Below, in pieces: positions 33,325 to 46,642 of a DNA stretch of 64,000 bases (position 1 is the stretch's first letter; every line of letters starts with the position of its first letter). The stretch spans positions 186,001 through 250,000 of the forward strand of contig CBFFRP010000078.1 of assembly GCA_965644295.1 (NCBI GenBank), written 5' to 3'. This DNA comes from Paraphysomonas bandaiensis (taxonomy: Eukaryota > Chrysophyceae). Under the pieces are notes generated by a model, which saw nothing but the letters and a program-made list of their open reading frames with translations, did not search any database and had not been told where the DNA came from. A program made the translations under genes and the position numbers.

Positions 33325-35152
33325 GTAATCCAATATCTATGTATATACCCTCTAGAGCTTATGATCTATCTAAATAACAATACACAAACACTTCTATTGA
33401 ATAAAGAACACTAAAGGCATACAAAGTAATATTGTTCTCTATATTCTTATCCTTTAGATTGCTTATATATGACTTATAGTGTAATGTGACTGTCATGTAC
33501 ATAAAAATACATATGCATATATATATACTTACATATATATATATGCCTAAACCCAGTGACTCACTTCTACTACAGTGTATTCATAGATTATCACCCCATT
33601 AATCTCAGTACGATGGAGTACGATAATAATGTATGGAGTCGACTGTATAGGTGTGGTACGTACGAAAAATATACTATCAGCAGTGTGACAGTATTATGAC
33701 AAGAGCTGTTTGTCCCAATAACTGGATGAATAGAGTACGATGCCGTTTGCCCCAATAGTCCTTACAGCTGTGCTGTCTATGTATACGTATATATGGGCAG
33801 AGAGGTACATGTATATATTTGTCCACGTATAGGCATAGACAGCCATGTGTGTAGTAATTGAGGATATGGGTGAAATTATAATGACTAAACTCTATGGGTA
33901 TATGAGCTTTGCTGCTTCGGCTAGTGGTGCATTACTAACCAATACTGACTGCTAATACCGTTTGAACCTTACTTAGAAGTAGCTACATCTGCCTTGTGAC
34001 ATCCACATGCCTAAACGTACATACACCATCTCAAAATCTTCATATTCAGCATGTCATTTCGTTACTACATTATCTCAATACGTCCGATAGTAGAACCCTT
34101 CTCTGGCGCTTAGATCTCCTCTACTTTTTAGAGTATAGACAATCATACCCGAATTATATATTGTTGATCTATAATACTATAAGGTAAGAAATAGTTAAAA
34201 ACCAATAATTCTATTCGTGGCATTCAATGTGCCATACTATTGTTGTTGGGCTTGTACATTTTCAGGAAGTACAACTCCAACCACTTCATTCAATTTTAAT
34301 TAATCAATATCTTTCTTTTATACGTGCTAAAATATTATTGTCTATTAAATTATAATGTTTTTTAGCATTGATACAGACACCACATAGCTGTATCTTTAAA
34401 CCATATCAGAAGTAGATTTTTTTCCTTTTTCGTGTTGCACTATGAATGAATATACTATGTGCTCAATGCATGACGGAGCAATGTTTTGAAGTGGTTATGC
34501 GTTGCAGATGAATCCAAAATAAAACTTGATAGCTTCAGAGATATGTGCACTACATTTTTATCCAAAGTGGCTTGACTAGTATATCATTTGTTTCTAGTAC
34601 TTGCGAGCATATCATTGCCATGATGAAACTCATTTTCATGATTAATATTATCTCAGCTCAGAAACTTTTAGTATGAAGTGGTTGCTATACACTATAATAT
34701 GTATGAAATAGCTCACAGTAACAATATTGGTGGATCAAACAATATGTTGTTTCATAACTCTGCAATTTCTCAGGAACATTAAAGCCTGATATAATTTAGA
34801 AGTTTAGCCTTAAACTTTAACTCAAGCTATTCAGTCATGATCACTGTGTTTTTTAGACAGGTTGCTTCCATATTTCTGATTTCTGATACAATTCCTTCAT
34901 TGCAATTACAAAAAAATCAAAACTATGATATTTGGTGTAGGTAATATTTGAATGTGTGTTATTTACTTCTCACGAAATCATCATAGATGCATATTGAATT
35001 ATAGGTAGTAGATAGTAGATAGAGCCTAGAATTACAAGTAGCAGGCGCGGAGTGATGCATTGATAGCCCCTTTTGTATAATTTAGACGACAGAATACATA
35101 TATCACGAATTAGATAAAATGAATGATTTGTTGACATATATTTTTACTCTCA
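33325..35152. other. Intergenic, no gene seen
   Basis: 1.8 kb of AT-rich DNA upstream of the PX kinase. It has ATATAT tracts at about 33510–33545 and short frames only (for example 33996–34187). I found no match to the repeats elsewhere in the window. Confidence 0.5.
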
Positions 35153-35862
35153 CTATGCAGATTTCATGTTGTATCTAAACGACTCAAGGAGTTCCGTGTC
35201 ACTTAACAAAGATGACATATCTTTATCCACATAGAGTGAGACTAATATGGACCCTAAATCTGCAAAAGGTATCCAGTACAGTAGTAATACGTCAATCTTC
35301 ATCTCCCAAAACACGTATGACCATGCCACACTTATCGCAATGCTGCAGAGCAGAGCACTGATCCAAAGTACCTTCGGGATGTTCTTTTGTCCAAACTAAT
35401 ACAGAAATAAGTAATGCGAATATAAATTTTACAATTCTAAACCTTGCAAATAGCTGCACTCGTGCAAAAGATGAATGCCGACATGACATAATACGCTACA
35501 AATAATTCTCTTTGTACAACATTTTCAAATCGGAGTTGGTGAATCATATTCCACGGTCTGATAGTAAAATCAACAAAGCAAAACGCAAATATAGCTGCTA
35601 CAATACTAAATGATATTGCAAATGCATTTCTTGTCCATTCATTCTGTTTTCTTGCATCACGCTTCAGACCATTTACAATTTCTTCTTGTTCCTCATTCTC
35701 CAGAAACTCCACACTCTCATTGTTCCCAGATTTCACTCGTTTCATTGATACACGTTGTTTTCTAATATATAGATGATAGGTAAAGTGTTTTTGTATTGAT
35801 CTTCTTCTCTTTCTGTTGTATATATGATGAGATATGTGCTTTATTCCTATCCTCTTAAACAT
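35153..35862 (-). CDS. Small four-helix membrane protein, unrecognised
   Basis: Two exons, 35862–35443 and 35395–35153, joined across a 47 bp intron. The frame shifts at the junction and continues to a TAG at 35155–35153, giving 220 residues. The start is the first ATG (MFKRIGIKH) of the frame; an upstream exon is possible. Residues 1–75 are basic then acidic and soluble (NRKRRRSIQKH, ESVEFLENEEQEE). Four hydrophobic segments follow: about 79–99 (FAISFSIVAAIFAFCFVDF), 119–138 (LFVAYYVMSAFIFCTSAAI), 148–169 (VLWISALLCSIAISVAWSYV) and 173–195 (VLLLYWIPFADLGSILVSLY). The cytosolic tail is short. No cleavable signal peptide. I do not recognise the family. That hydrophobic helices continue cleanly after the intron is good evidence for the join. 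Confidence 0.72.
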
Positions 35863-36391
35863 ACCCGTGCAATCATAGTATGGAGAGTACAAAAGAGTTG
35901 ATGCCAAAAGTAGGATTTTGTAATAAATTGGACGTTTTCAATTCCAAAAATCATGGAAAATTTGAGTTTTATACAAATCATGCATGCATACAGCTGTACA
36001 GCAGTACTGAAGTACATTGTACTGCGCGAGCAGAGTACATAGATATATGTACTGGGGTACATCTATACAACAGCAGCAGTACATGCATGCATTTATGCGT
36101 ATCGGCATCCTTCGTATATTTTTGTTCAAAGATGCCTCTAATATTGAGACAACAATTATGTGTATTCCAGCCATAGTTATACTGCAGTTGTATAAAGTAT
36201 ATTTGCTTCATTTTATTCCCGAAAAATAAGATGCTGACTGCCGATACGTGTATGTATGATATAAGATGCCTATGCATTCACTTGCAAACATCTCCATATT
36301 ACACATCATTAATATACACTTAGAATTAACTAACTAACCCTCATATATCTATAACTATCACATATGTATATACGATTAAACTAATATCTAT
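35863..36391. other. Divergent intergenic region with one TIR element
   Basis: This separates the membrane-protein gene (minus) from the NBAS-like gene (plus). Most of it is the family-1 element at 36098–36248 and CAGCAGCAGTACATGCATGC-type simple sequence just before it. The insertion lies within about 150 bp of the NBAS start codon. Confidence 0.55.
36098..36248 (+). repeat. Family-1 TIR element, copy D (best-preserved ends)
   Basis: 151 bp. The left end is CGTATCGGCATCCTTCGTAT and the right end is GATGCTGACTGCCGATACG, so CGTATCGGCA is an inverted terminal repeat. The core is TTGTTCAAAGATGCCTCTAA, TATTGAGACAACAATTATGT, CCAGCCATAGTTATAC and CCCGAAAAATAAGATG. No clean target-site duplication was found. 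Confidence 0.85.
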
Positions 36392-39300
36392 ATGATGGAT
36401 AATAAATTAATATTTGAATTTCGTGTAGGAGGCTTCTATTCAGATAGTTCAATACAATCTATAGAAGATGATCAGACTATAGATTATAAGAAATCTAATG
36501 AGTATAATAAATGGTCAGTTAGTTCAATGATATCATCAATATGGGGGAAATCAGAGACCATATCACGACCATGGATGTATAGATTATCACAACGACATGT
36601 TGCATTATCTCCTGATGGAAATAGAGTTGCCTTACTTGATGTTCGTATATATGCATATTATATAGTGTTGTAAGTTCACGTTTCTTGTTCAGGTGGGTAC
36701 GATATCAGTCTTGTCATATGACAGAGAAGAAATTCATCAAAGTGATCTTCCTGCTGCATTTCAACAAAATCCTCGGAATCGTAGCGTTGTGTGGTGTCCT
36801 CAGTCTGAACAAGTGGTTGTTCTCTCGGATGACGGCTCACTGTTGGTGCTCTCTTGCCAGTGCAGGGTGCATGGCTTTATCGCTCACTCCAGTATTGGCA
36901 AAGAATCTAGAGATAGAGTAAGCTTCTGCTTTCCATTTTCTATTCGAAATAGTGAGAATTTGTGGTGCATGGATATGCATCTTGTATGTGTGTCTGGTGA
37001 TATGGTGGCATTGCGCTGTGAATGGGAAGAAGACAATGAATCGTCGAGCGATATGACCGTGCAGGTACGTGTAGTAACCCTTGTTTTGGTCGTATTTTTT
37101 CACAGGGATGTTGTATTATCCCTACAGGTTATGTGCAGGTTTAAGGCTCCTACCCTGGTAACAGTTGATATCGCGTTATTCCTTCCCAATCGAAGTGCAA
37201 TACTTCTTCTGTTATCTTCTCGATCCGCCCAGCATGAAGGAGAGTTGCGGTATGTGCAGTACAAAGAGGCTGGAACTCCGCCTTCCATGTCTGTATCGTA
37301 CTCTATGTCGACAGGGTTTCTTGATCAATCGTTGTCCCTCATAGCGCCAGGGGCATCGTCAGCATTACCGTTCATTAGTGCTTCTTGTGACCCAACAGAA
37401 AGGTGAACAGATTTTGCAGTGATATGTTGCGCCATGTTTACATGTTTCTATTGTAAGAAAGTTATATAAATATGCCGGAAACGACATTGCGTACTCGCTT
37501 TTAGATCCTGTTTATTCGTTTGGTGTTTACTGGTGTATGTAGGTTGGTAATCGTGCTACATGCATCTGGCAAGGCCACCGTTCTGTGTTTGAGCACGAGC
37601 TCTGATTTGCCCTCTGTAAATGTTGTCTCTGAAATGATCGATATCCCTCTGGATTCGCACACTGATGATGAGCGAAGTGGAGAGGTGAATCGGACGATAT
37701 CTTCGCTTCATTTTTTGTCTCCCTCACAATTGATATGCCTAACGAACACTGGTGAGGTAAACACAGTACAGATTACTGTCTCCCTATCCGGTGGAGTTGC
37801 TATCACCTTGGCAGATGCTGATGCAGTACCACCGCCTTTGGGGCCATGTGTGTCTTCAGCAACTACTTTCTCATCAGCATTGATAAGCAAGAATTCTGAT
37901 GACGGCTGTAGAGTGCATAACGGTTTACTATCACGCGTTGCCATTATTCGTTCTGTTGACCATTGGACTTGTCAGCTGTTCACACTAACCTCTGTTTCAG
38001 CTGACAGGGCATTGAGAACTAAAATGAGGGAAGGTCTTTTCACTGCAGCCTACGAACTAGCGGATAGGGTTGGGGAGGATGCAGATACAGTGGCCATCGC
38101 AGAGTGGCAATACCAGTGCTCTCAGTACCACCACGTAACTTCAGATTGTCAATCAAATCTTTCAAAACACGGCATTGCTTCCTACCTAAAAAAGATTCGC
38201 TCTGATACGTTGGTCTTGAACGAAGTGAGAAAATTTGCGTCAGACGATGTCGGACTGTGGATAGTTGTGCTCGAAGAAGGTATGCGAAGAACGCAGTGCG
38301 CTGCAGAGACAATTATGCAAATCCTAAAGAAGAGCAGCCGCAGTTTTTCTGGTCTCATGGATGACAGTGCACGTGAAAGTTTTATGGAGGAGCTCAGAAA
38401 CACACTCCGTGAAAGTGATGTTGCTATGGATATTGACACTCTGCGCCAGCGCATCGAGTTTCGACAAAGCTTTGTGCACCGTCTCCTGAGGATCACAACC
38501 TATATGACCCTGAAAGAATTCGATGTAGACTTTATTGCTATGGCAACTTATATTAAGAAATTTTGTGTGCAAGATTTGTTTGGTGAATATTCTCAATTCG
38601 GTGCGATGGAGTATGCAGATGATGGTCTACATACACTGATGATGTTACCAATAGTATCAGTAGCGAAATATTTGGCGGCACACTGTTTGGTGCTTGAACT
38701 TAAGGCTCTTCTTTCTCTTCATCCACGCGTGTTGCTGCCCAAGTGGTTTGAAATTCTCTCAGTTATTCCTGTATCTTGTCGTCCATTTGATTACTCCAGT
38801 CTGATTCCCATTCCTATTGATGATTCAGTTGATCAAGAGCTGAGTGGACTATTGCGTGTATATACTATTGACGATGAGGCATTTCAGGTTCCTCCAAAAG
38901 TAGTCCCCATAGTCGATTTTTATGATAATAGTGATGATCACGGTATAGGCTTCGTATACAGTGCCCCTCACGTCAGTGTACAAGATGTATCTTGTTGGCG
39001 CTGCGTGCATAATTTGTTTAGTGAAAGTGACAAACTGGTACCAGAACGTGAAAGAGAGAACACAATCAAACATATATATAGCTGGAGTAGTATTGCTAAC
39101 TGGTGTGTTAGTCGGATATGGCACATGGAAATGTACGGACAATCCTCGTGCTCGTTGAGCCTACTCAGTGTGTGCCTTGACCGTTTACTATGTCAAGATC
39201 CTCGCGCTGCAGCGTGTGGTGAACAACTTGGATTACTGAATGAGCTTAGAAATCACTTAGCGGTGTATTGTGAACTACTGTATAAAAATATGTTGGATCA

Positions 39301-42300
39301 AAATTTAAGTTTTGCGGAGTGGGCACTGCTTCCGTTGGAAAGTAGAATACGCGATATGCTGCGACGATGCATTCAAAATTCAGTTGGAGGTGTTGATGAT
39401 ATGGATTTTCGTCGTCTTATTTCCTCTATCATTAATCCCATGATAAGTGGGAAAGAGAAATTGTTTTCGAATTATCCCTGCACTGAATTTTTGGCCAATG
39501 TGTGTATGTTTGGGTTGGATGAGTCGGACCCACGACATAAATATGGTTCACAGTTTTATGCAAGTTCAACTAACTTGCCCCCTGCGTTTCAAACCGTTAT
39601 TGATGGAGTAGCTCCTCGAGACTGGATGGGATGTTTGGTGAAAGAGCTTGCAGATGTGGTGGATATCTCGGAATACAAAGATATTGCAATGGAAAATATA
39701 TGTCAAGTAGCTGAAGATAGCTTGCACACCATGGATCGAGAGGACAGATGTATACGAGATACCGAACGAATTATTCAGCTTGTTGTCAAGGCATGCAGGC
39801 AATATGACGATATTGGACGTGGCTTAGCATTTATGTGGCGATTAATAGAAAGTACCCCAGCGCCTGAAACTTCTATGTATACACATTCAACGGAGTCTGT
39901 AATGAAAGAACTGGACAGCATTCAAAATGCACTGTCAGCATGTGAGATAATTAAAGAGTACATCTTCGATAAACCGATGCCAAGCCTTAGCGTACTTCTT
40001 CCAGTTACCAGTCGACACAAGACTATGAGACGCCAATACACGCGAACACTTCTGTCTGGGGTTGGTGGTTTTGCTACAGGCCTAGAGCCGTTACTTACCA
40101 GTACTGATAGTGATACGTCCGACCCGACATACATACCCCTACAACTAGAGCATGCCGTTGTGCTTTGTTTTTGTGAACGCGTTGTCAGTAATGCAGCCGA
40201 TGCAGGTTGGTTAAAGCTATTGTCGGATGCAATGGAAATAAAGAAATTCTTATTTCCAACGCTTTCTCTTGTTTGGGTCAGCAATGTTGTCCTTCAAGGC
40301 ATTTTGCACTGTCATCGAAGTGATATGTTTGTTCAAATTGCAACTGAGATATGTAATCCATTGTCCAGAATAATGAATACTTCTGCGAAGAAAGGCCCGA
40401 GTTTATCACAAAAAATCGTCGATTTCGGTGTCACTCCACAGCATGTGCGCCATATTGTAATGCAGAAAGCGCGAGAGGCCTTTAACTCTGCTTCGTCCTG
40501 TGCCGATATGGAAATTCTGGAAGCACTGCGCATTGTCAGCATAACTATACCTGTAGCACGAGAGAATACCCACTTTTCTGCTGAAAATCATATCGACGAT
40601 GACTTAGTTCAGGAGAGGAATCTGTTAGATGTTGTGAATTTTATTGCAATGTTAGGAGTTGAGTTGGTAGACTTTGTTCCTCTTCAGTTGAGGGCTGTGC
40701 ATCCTGTAGATGCTGCCAAGTATATATTGAAGAAAGTACCCAATGCTTACAATTTGCTTGAAGACGGTACCTACTTGGACCAGACTAGTGCTGATGATAT
40801 GTCACTGATGGGTGAGAGTGGAGGTGGAGAAGGTGAAGAAAGCGAAGATATAGAGGATGCGGTCATGAGACAGTGTAGACTCAGTACCCGTCCTCGTCCT
40901 GGGCAATACTTCATAAACACAATGATGAAATTGCCTGAGAGTCGAGGTGAATTTACCTGCCGGATAGGACTTTTTGAGGCCGTTATTGAGGCGGCTATGC
41001 TTCGTGGTGAGGTCTTCGATGCTGTGGATGTGTCGACCTCTTTGCTTGATGTGTGTCAAGGACAGACATACTTCGGACACGGCATAGAAGAACGCATTGT
41101 ATATGCTGTGTCTCAAGTCATCACTGGGCTGTCTAAAGAGTTGCCAATTCAGAGTGTACTTCATATTGAACGAACGTGCGGAAGCACCATTACCGACTTA
41201 AAGCGAAATATATGTTTCTCGTTAGTGAGTAAGTGCCCCAGTCGCGGTTTGTTAGCAGCCTGCAACTTGTGGGAAGAGTGCTTACGCTCTGAAGGCATAT
41301 TGCCTGTTTCTCCGCGTGTATCAAACGGAAACGATGAAGTTAAGACTTGTGAAGAAACTACAACCGAAGAAATGCAGAGCTGTCAGTATTTAGAAGCGGC
41401 CCGAACTTCTCTTCTTCGAGTGATTGGAGATGTGCTGTACCATCCGACTGGAGTATGCGCTCTCCGGGCTTCATTGTCCGCACCATTTGATATCGTGGCC
41501 AGTGCGTGCTCTTACGGGGAATTGTCATCGATCATAGGATACCTCATGTTAGTCGAAGACCAGGATTCTGTTAATAGTATGTTCCACTCTATCCTTCGTG
41601 ATCTGAAGCAGAAAATTGCGAAATGCATTAAAGTTTCGGGCAAGAAAGTTTCTAGTTTTGAAAATAACGTAACTCCAGATGAAGGGTTGGTTGAGCAAAT
41701 TGAAACCATGGGATTTAGTCGAAACGGTGCAAAGCGTGCAGTGATTGCAACAAGAAATGAGTCGATGGAGTCCGCGCTGAGGTGGGCGATACAGCACGCT
41801 CAAGAGAACGATTTTGATGACCCCGTCACGTCCACATCTGTTGTCGGTGCCCTTCTACCTGATGATCCTAAACCAGCAATGGCTCTTGCAGACTTGAACC
41901 GAGCAGCAGAAATTGTGTCGAATTTAGCTAATACTTACATATCGGTTTGTGGGAATAAAGTCGCATTAGACTGTGTGGATGTGTTCGATTCACATGCCGT
42001 GTGTCCGGACCCAGATGTCATCGAAGCCCCAACTTCCCTTTCAAGTAAGTTAGTTATTAACTTCTGTATGCACAGTGATTGTAATGGCGTTGTACTAGGT
42101 TCTGATTTTGAACCTAACGTGGGTGTGTCTGCTCCTACTTCCACGGAGAGTGCAACGAATCGATTTGCGGATCAGATTAAGGAATCTACAGTTAGTACTG
42201 CGGATTCAGAGACCTCTGTTTCTGAAGGTGACGTGTTACCCCAAGTCAATGTGATAGAAACATCGTGCTATTTAGAGAGAGATTCCGATAATTGTCAAAG

Positions 42301-45300
42301 CGTTAATACTGGAACCATGAAACACCCTGTCGATATTCCATTGCCGACAGTAGTGGATCCCTTCATTGAGAGCCAAGCATGTGGGGTTCAGAGTGGCACG
42401 TCTGTCCAGTCTTCCCACTATATGGTTGGAACTGAAACCGAGAAAGCTGACGAATACTGTGCAATTACTGGAGCGACTTCTAGTGATGAACTGCGTTGTC
42501 GATATGATTCCGATAGTACGTTCCCTTCTGATGAAGTGGGTGCCATTGCGAAGGATGTATTACATTTAGGAGAAACCAATGAAGATGAATCCGATGATTT
42601 GAAAGTCCAGGATAGACCAGTTGAACTGATAGCAATTGAGAGTGTGACAAATAGGAGTGACAAGAAAGATACAGTTGACGTACCAGGCTCAGTGTTGGCT
42701 CTACTTGCGAAGGCCACATCTGCTGTGGACCGTATGAGCGAAAAGATAGCCAAGGCAGAGGCTTTGGTACACTGTGGCGTTAGTCCGATGGAGCTAGCTC
42801 AAGGTATAGTATTTACAGGCGATGCTTCGCTTCAAGACATCGTCGACGAAGATATGGACGACTCAGGCGTGAGTGCGCGGAAGCAGCTATCGAATATTAT
42901 CGAAGACGATCTTGTCCCGTTGTTAGACGCACTCGTAAGCCATCGCAGTGACCATGCATTTAATTTTGTCATAGATATTGTCAATGACATCCCACTGACC
43001 ACCCTTAGACTTGTTACTGATATTATGACTGCGAATATATCTCATGAGTATAAAGCACTCAGTGAAATTGTTGCGAATCTTACGCTATTTTATGACAACG
43101 AGTATCTACGCCGACTTGAGGAAAGCTATGAACAAGTGTCATCGTCTCATGACGACACACAGCGGGCGGTACATGCTCTGACATTAGTGTTAGCCGAAAG
43201 GAGATTTTCTCGTTTATTCTACTGTGTATGCGATGGTTCCGTGGATGCGTCTAAAACCACTGCGTATCCTGTACTGGACGTGAAGAATGAGGCAATATAC
43301 AAGTTTATTCATGTGTTTTCGAGAACACCATTGAGGTAATATACGTATGCGATGTTTATTGGACTGACATATACAGCACAGGCTGCTGAACTTGCTTAGG
43401 GCTGCGTATATTGCTACCCCAGGTGTATGTGCAGATAATTTAGAAGTGATCAAGCGGTGTGTTATTGAGTTGTTTGGATTTCACACCATTGGTGGAGATA
43501 ATGATATGGAGTCGACATCGATGAGTAGAGATCGCAAACAAACAATTAAACAGCAATTATTGGATGATATTGCTGCTATTCGACGTATTAAACGCATACA
43601 GACAAATGAAGGTGTTGACGTCAAGAAGCTCCTTCTCTCAGGTATTTTTGCGCAGCCTTTAGAATATATTCCGCGTAATGTCTTGTGTACAAGATGAAAT
43701 TCTACCATCGTCTTTTTTCGTCCACGAAAGTGACAATAGCAAAACACGTCGCATGATTGCGTTGAAAGAAATTTCGCGTCATCTCGCAGCTGACACGATA
43801 TCTCCCTGGAATCGAGCTGTGGGAAGGTAGTTAGCGCTTGTTTTTTTCTGGTTTTTAAGCTGTTATCTATACATAGGTTGTTGGATACAGGACCTTCAGA
43901 GCTCGGATTTTACTTTTGCCTCTCGAAGCTTCTTGTCTTGCATTGGTCTATATCGAATAAAACTCCTGATAGCGAATGTCTTAACACATTATCTGAGGAG
44001 TATTTACAGACAATTGGTTCTATTGTGCAGAAATTGAGACCCGAATACATCCGAGTACTGTCACTTGCTGTAATTTCTGTTGATCCCCGTTCCGAAGGTA
44101 TTGAATTGCTGCCGTACAAATACATTGAGGATGAACAAGTGGCTGATTTCGATGTGGGTATCGGTAGTGATGTGGCTGAGCATATTTTGTGTGGTATCCT
44201 GTCAACTGTTAAGATGAGTGATTCGGTGGGAGGATCTGATCGCAGTAGACCATCTAGAGGAATAACTAAACCAAAGGGACTCTTGGTATCATCAGTTGAT
44301 AGCACAGAATCCTCTGAAAATGATAAAAGTAGACAATGCTTGACTGAATATTTGTTATCTGTGATTGCTTTCAATAAAATATTACAGTGTTTACCTCCAT
44401 CGTTACATAAAGAAACGCGGCGAGCGTACAACGATATTCAATCTGCAGCAGATTTGATTCAGGGATGCTTATTATCGTCTGAGGTGGACTGTGAGACAAT
44501 ATGTACTGTTGTTGAGCAGTTAAATGCGCACTCGACTCAGAGGTTTCGAGAACCTATCCTTGTAACTCCAATTGCGACAGCTTTTATATCGAACATGGTT
44601 ACAGTTCAAGAACAAACAGAATCTTCTAAATTTGAACATGCTGATATTGTTAATCGTTTTAGGAAAATAAACGTACTCATCGCCGAACACAACCGTGATA
44701 AGTTTTGGCGCAGTTACGCTGCGACTTTATGTTCATTGAATGATGATTGCGGATTCGACAGACAAGAGTATCTTGAAATGTTGATTTATAGGTCACAACT
44801 TGCCAGTGCGCTTCAAAATGTTTACCCGTCTGCTATAGACGTTTCTATGCTGCGTTATTTTGAAGTCAACATATATCTTCTATCGGGGCATGTGTTTCGT
44901 AACTTACAACTACTGTGTCAATCGACAGCTGATTGTCAGTTAAGTGTTGGAGTAGTTCCACTGCAATTAAATCGTTTCGAGAACATAAAAACGAGATGTG
45001 ATATTGTGTCTGACCTGGTGGACCATGTATGGAGTATTCATCATAATGAGAGTGTGCAGAAATGTGAGATTAAAATTGTTGTTCGCGTCATGCGGCTGTT
45101 GCGGCTAAATCCCTCCACTGATAATACAGTAAAAGACACGATTGAGAGGTGGTCACAGAATGATATGACGAGTACTACTCAAGATTTATTTTCTGAGGAA
45201 ACGTCAACTGATTTTGAGTTGTTTCCTTTTTATCTTAGGATTTTAGAGCTGTGCTCCTCTGCGGGATATTGGGAATGCTTTGTGGACGTGTTGTTGCGCG

Positions 45301-46086
45301 ATATGTTTCCTTGTGCCCCGCAGGGAAGTGAGCAGGATAGGATACTGGCTGTTGCCGCACTCATTGAGAGTTTTTCTCCTGTGCTTGTAGCCACGGTAAT
45401 TGTATGAGTTTTGAAAGAAATGCTGCTAAACGTTATTTATGTCCAGATACGCATCTTGCTTAATAGGATATGCCAAGGCTGTAAAGATGTTAACTCTTTG
45501 AATAAAGAATTTGAAGAGTGCTTAGATATATTGAATGACAACTCTCTAAATGGACTTGATGACTTTGTCGTATTCGTCATATTATTCTGTCGTGTCCCTG
45601 TACATATGTACGTGCCAATAAAAACTATTTATCCACTTGTTGTTGGCCGATCAATGGATTGGCTGCATAACAGGTAAATATTGTGATGTGTTTCTGAGTA
45701 ATAACTCACTGTACGTTCCCAGAGTAAGCACTCTTTCGGAGGAAGGTGTGGTCGAAATGCAGTCCTACCACGACGGATCACGATGCATTGCAGACTTCGT
45801 GCTTGAATTAGGTTCTCCCACTCGGTGCCCAGCACTCGCATTTCTGTTGTCGCCACTCGCTCTCACACTGTCTCTCATTGAAGTTCATCACTACAGTGAA
45901 GCCGCCCATTTGTACTGGGCTCTGGCGGCTCTACCATCAGCTGCATTTCGAAACGAGCATGCCTACCATATCATGGAAAGCAATCTAGTGACAACGTCGC
46001 GACCTAAACTTCCTTTCTACTTTTCATGCCTACCAGAGGTAAGCGAGGGGAGCTATGGATGGGGCCAATTGTGGGCCACTAGTTGA
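36392..46086 (+). CDS. NBAS: NBAS/Sec39-family ER–Golgi tethering protein with UBA-like domain
   Basis: NBAS/Sec39 proteins are the large subunit of the NRZ/Dsl1 complex, which tethers Golgi-derived COPI vesicles to the ER. Nine exons: 36392–36640, 36693–37064, 37128–37402, 37543–43335, 43382–43641, 43694–43826, 43877–45395, 45447–45607 and 45723–46086. The product is about 3041 residues (human NBAS about 2370). The N-terminal half-propeller shows LSPDGNRVALLD and VVLSDDGSLLVL strands. The start of the Sec39-type helical region is at about 451–500, where a DTVAIAEWQYQ stretch is followed by IASYLKKIRSDTLVLNEVRK, closely resembling NBAS. At about 1675–1723 a UBA-like domain appears (GLVEQIETMGFSRNGAKRAV, then MESALRWAIQHA). 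A low-complexity acidic stretch follows. The last two introns and the C-terminus (a good donor at 46039 is read through) are uncertain. Confidence 0.85.
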
Positions 46087-46217
46087 GTTTGATAGGGATA
46101 TAAGTCTATGTGTACTAAGCATAAACTATCCATAGAGTGTAAATATAAATATGTATATTGTGAACACAAGTTGTGTTTTAGACATGTTAGAATCGAAAAA
46201 ATAAAGTACGGAAGTAC

Positions 46218-46352
46218 CCAGGGCTAGGAAACAATATATTGCAATACTATTGTTAGAGAGCGTTCCATCAATACTATCGATGGAGATTTTAAACAGGCCC
46301 AACAATACAAGTACAATATATTGCAATTCAATATATTGTTTCCTATCCCTGG
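46218..46352. repeat. MITE with CCAGGG-TAGGAAACAATATATTG ends
   Basis: 135 bp palindromic element. The left end is CCAGGGCTAGGAAACAATAT and the right end is the complement of CCAGGGATAGGAAACAATAT. AAGTAC lies immediately left of the element and again one base beyond its right end, a likely target-site duplication. The CCAGGG-TAG start is shared with the inner element of 6571–6808. Confidence 0.8.
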
Positions 46353-46544
46353 AAAGTACGTATACAGACGAAAGACGAAAGGTATTACAATCTAATTTAT
46401 ATCTATAATTTTGGCCAGTAAACAATGTGATTACGATGAGGGGGGGTAATACGTTTGCCCTACTGATACTCACTAGTTGATGTAAGCACATATATTTAGC
46501 TACAACCATAAAAACAGTGTCAACTGAACCTCGCCCACGTGTCT

Positions 46545-46642
46545 CAGTTAGTTATTGGTAGAAGTTTAGTTAGCGTGACTAGTTTTCCTTTAGCTACTTA
46601 TCTGGTGCGAATTCTTGACGCCTATTGCTAATAATAAGACTT
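46545..46642 (+). repeat. Dispersed repeat family 3, partial copy
   Basis: Diverged match to the right half of 16618–16802, ending GACGCCTATTGCTAATAATA. Confidence 0.5.

Noticed and set aside
46039-46086. Possible last intron of the NBAS-like gene (donor GAG|GTAAGCGAG)
   Set aside because: No downstream exon in phase was evident; the frame reads through to TGA at 46084–46086, so the simpler end was used. It remains a weak point of that model.
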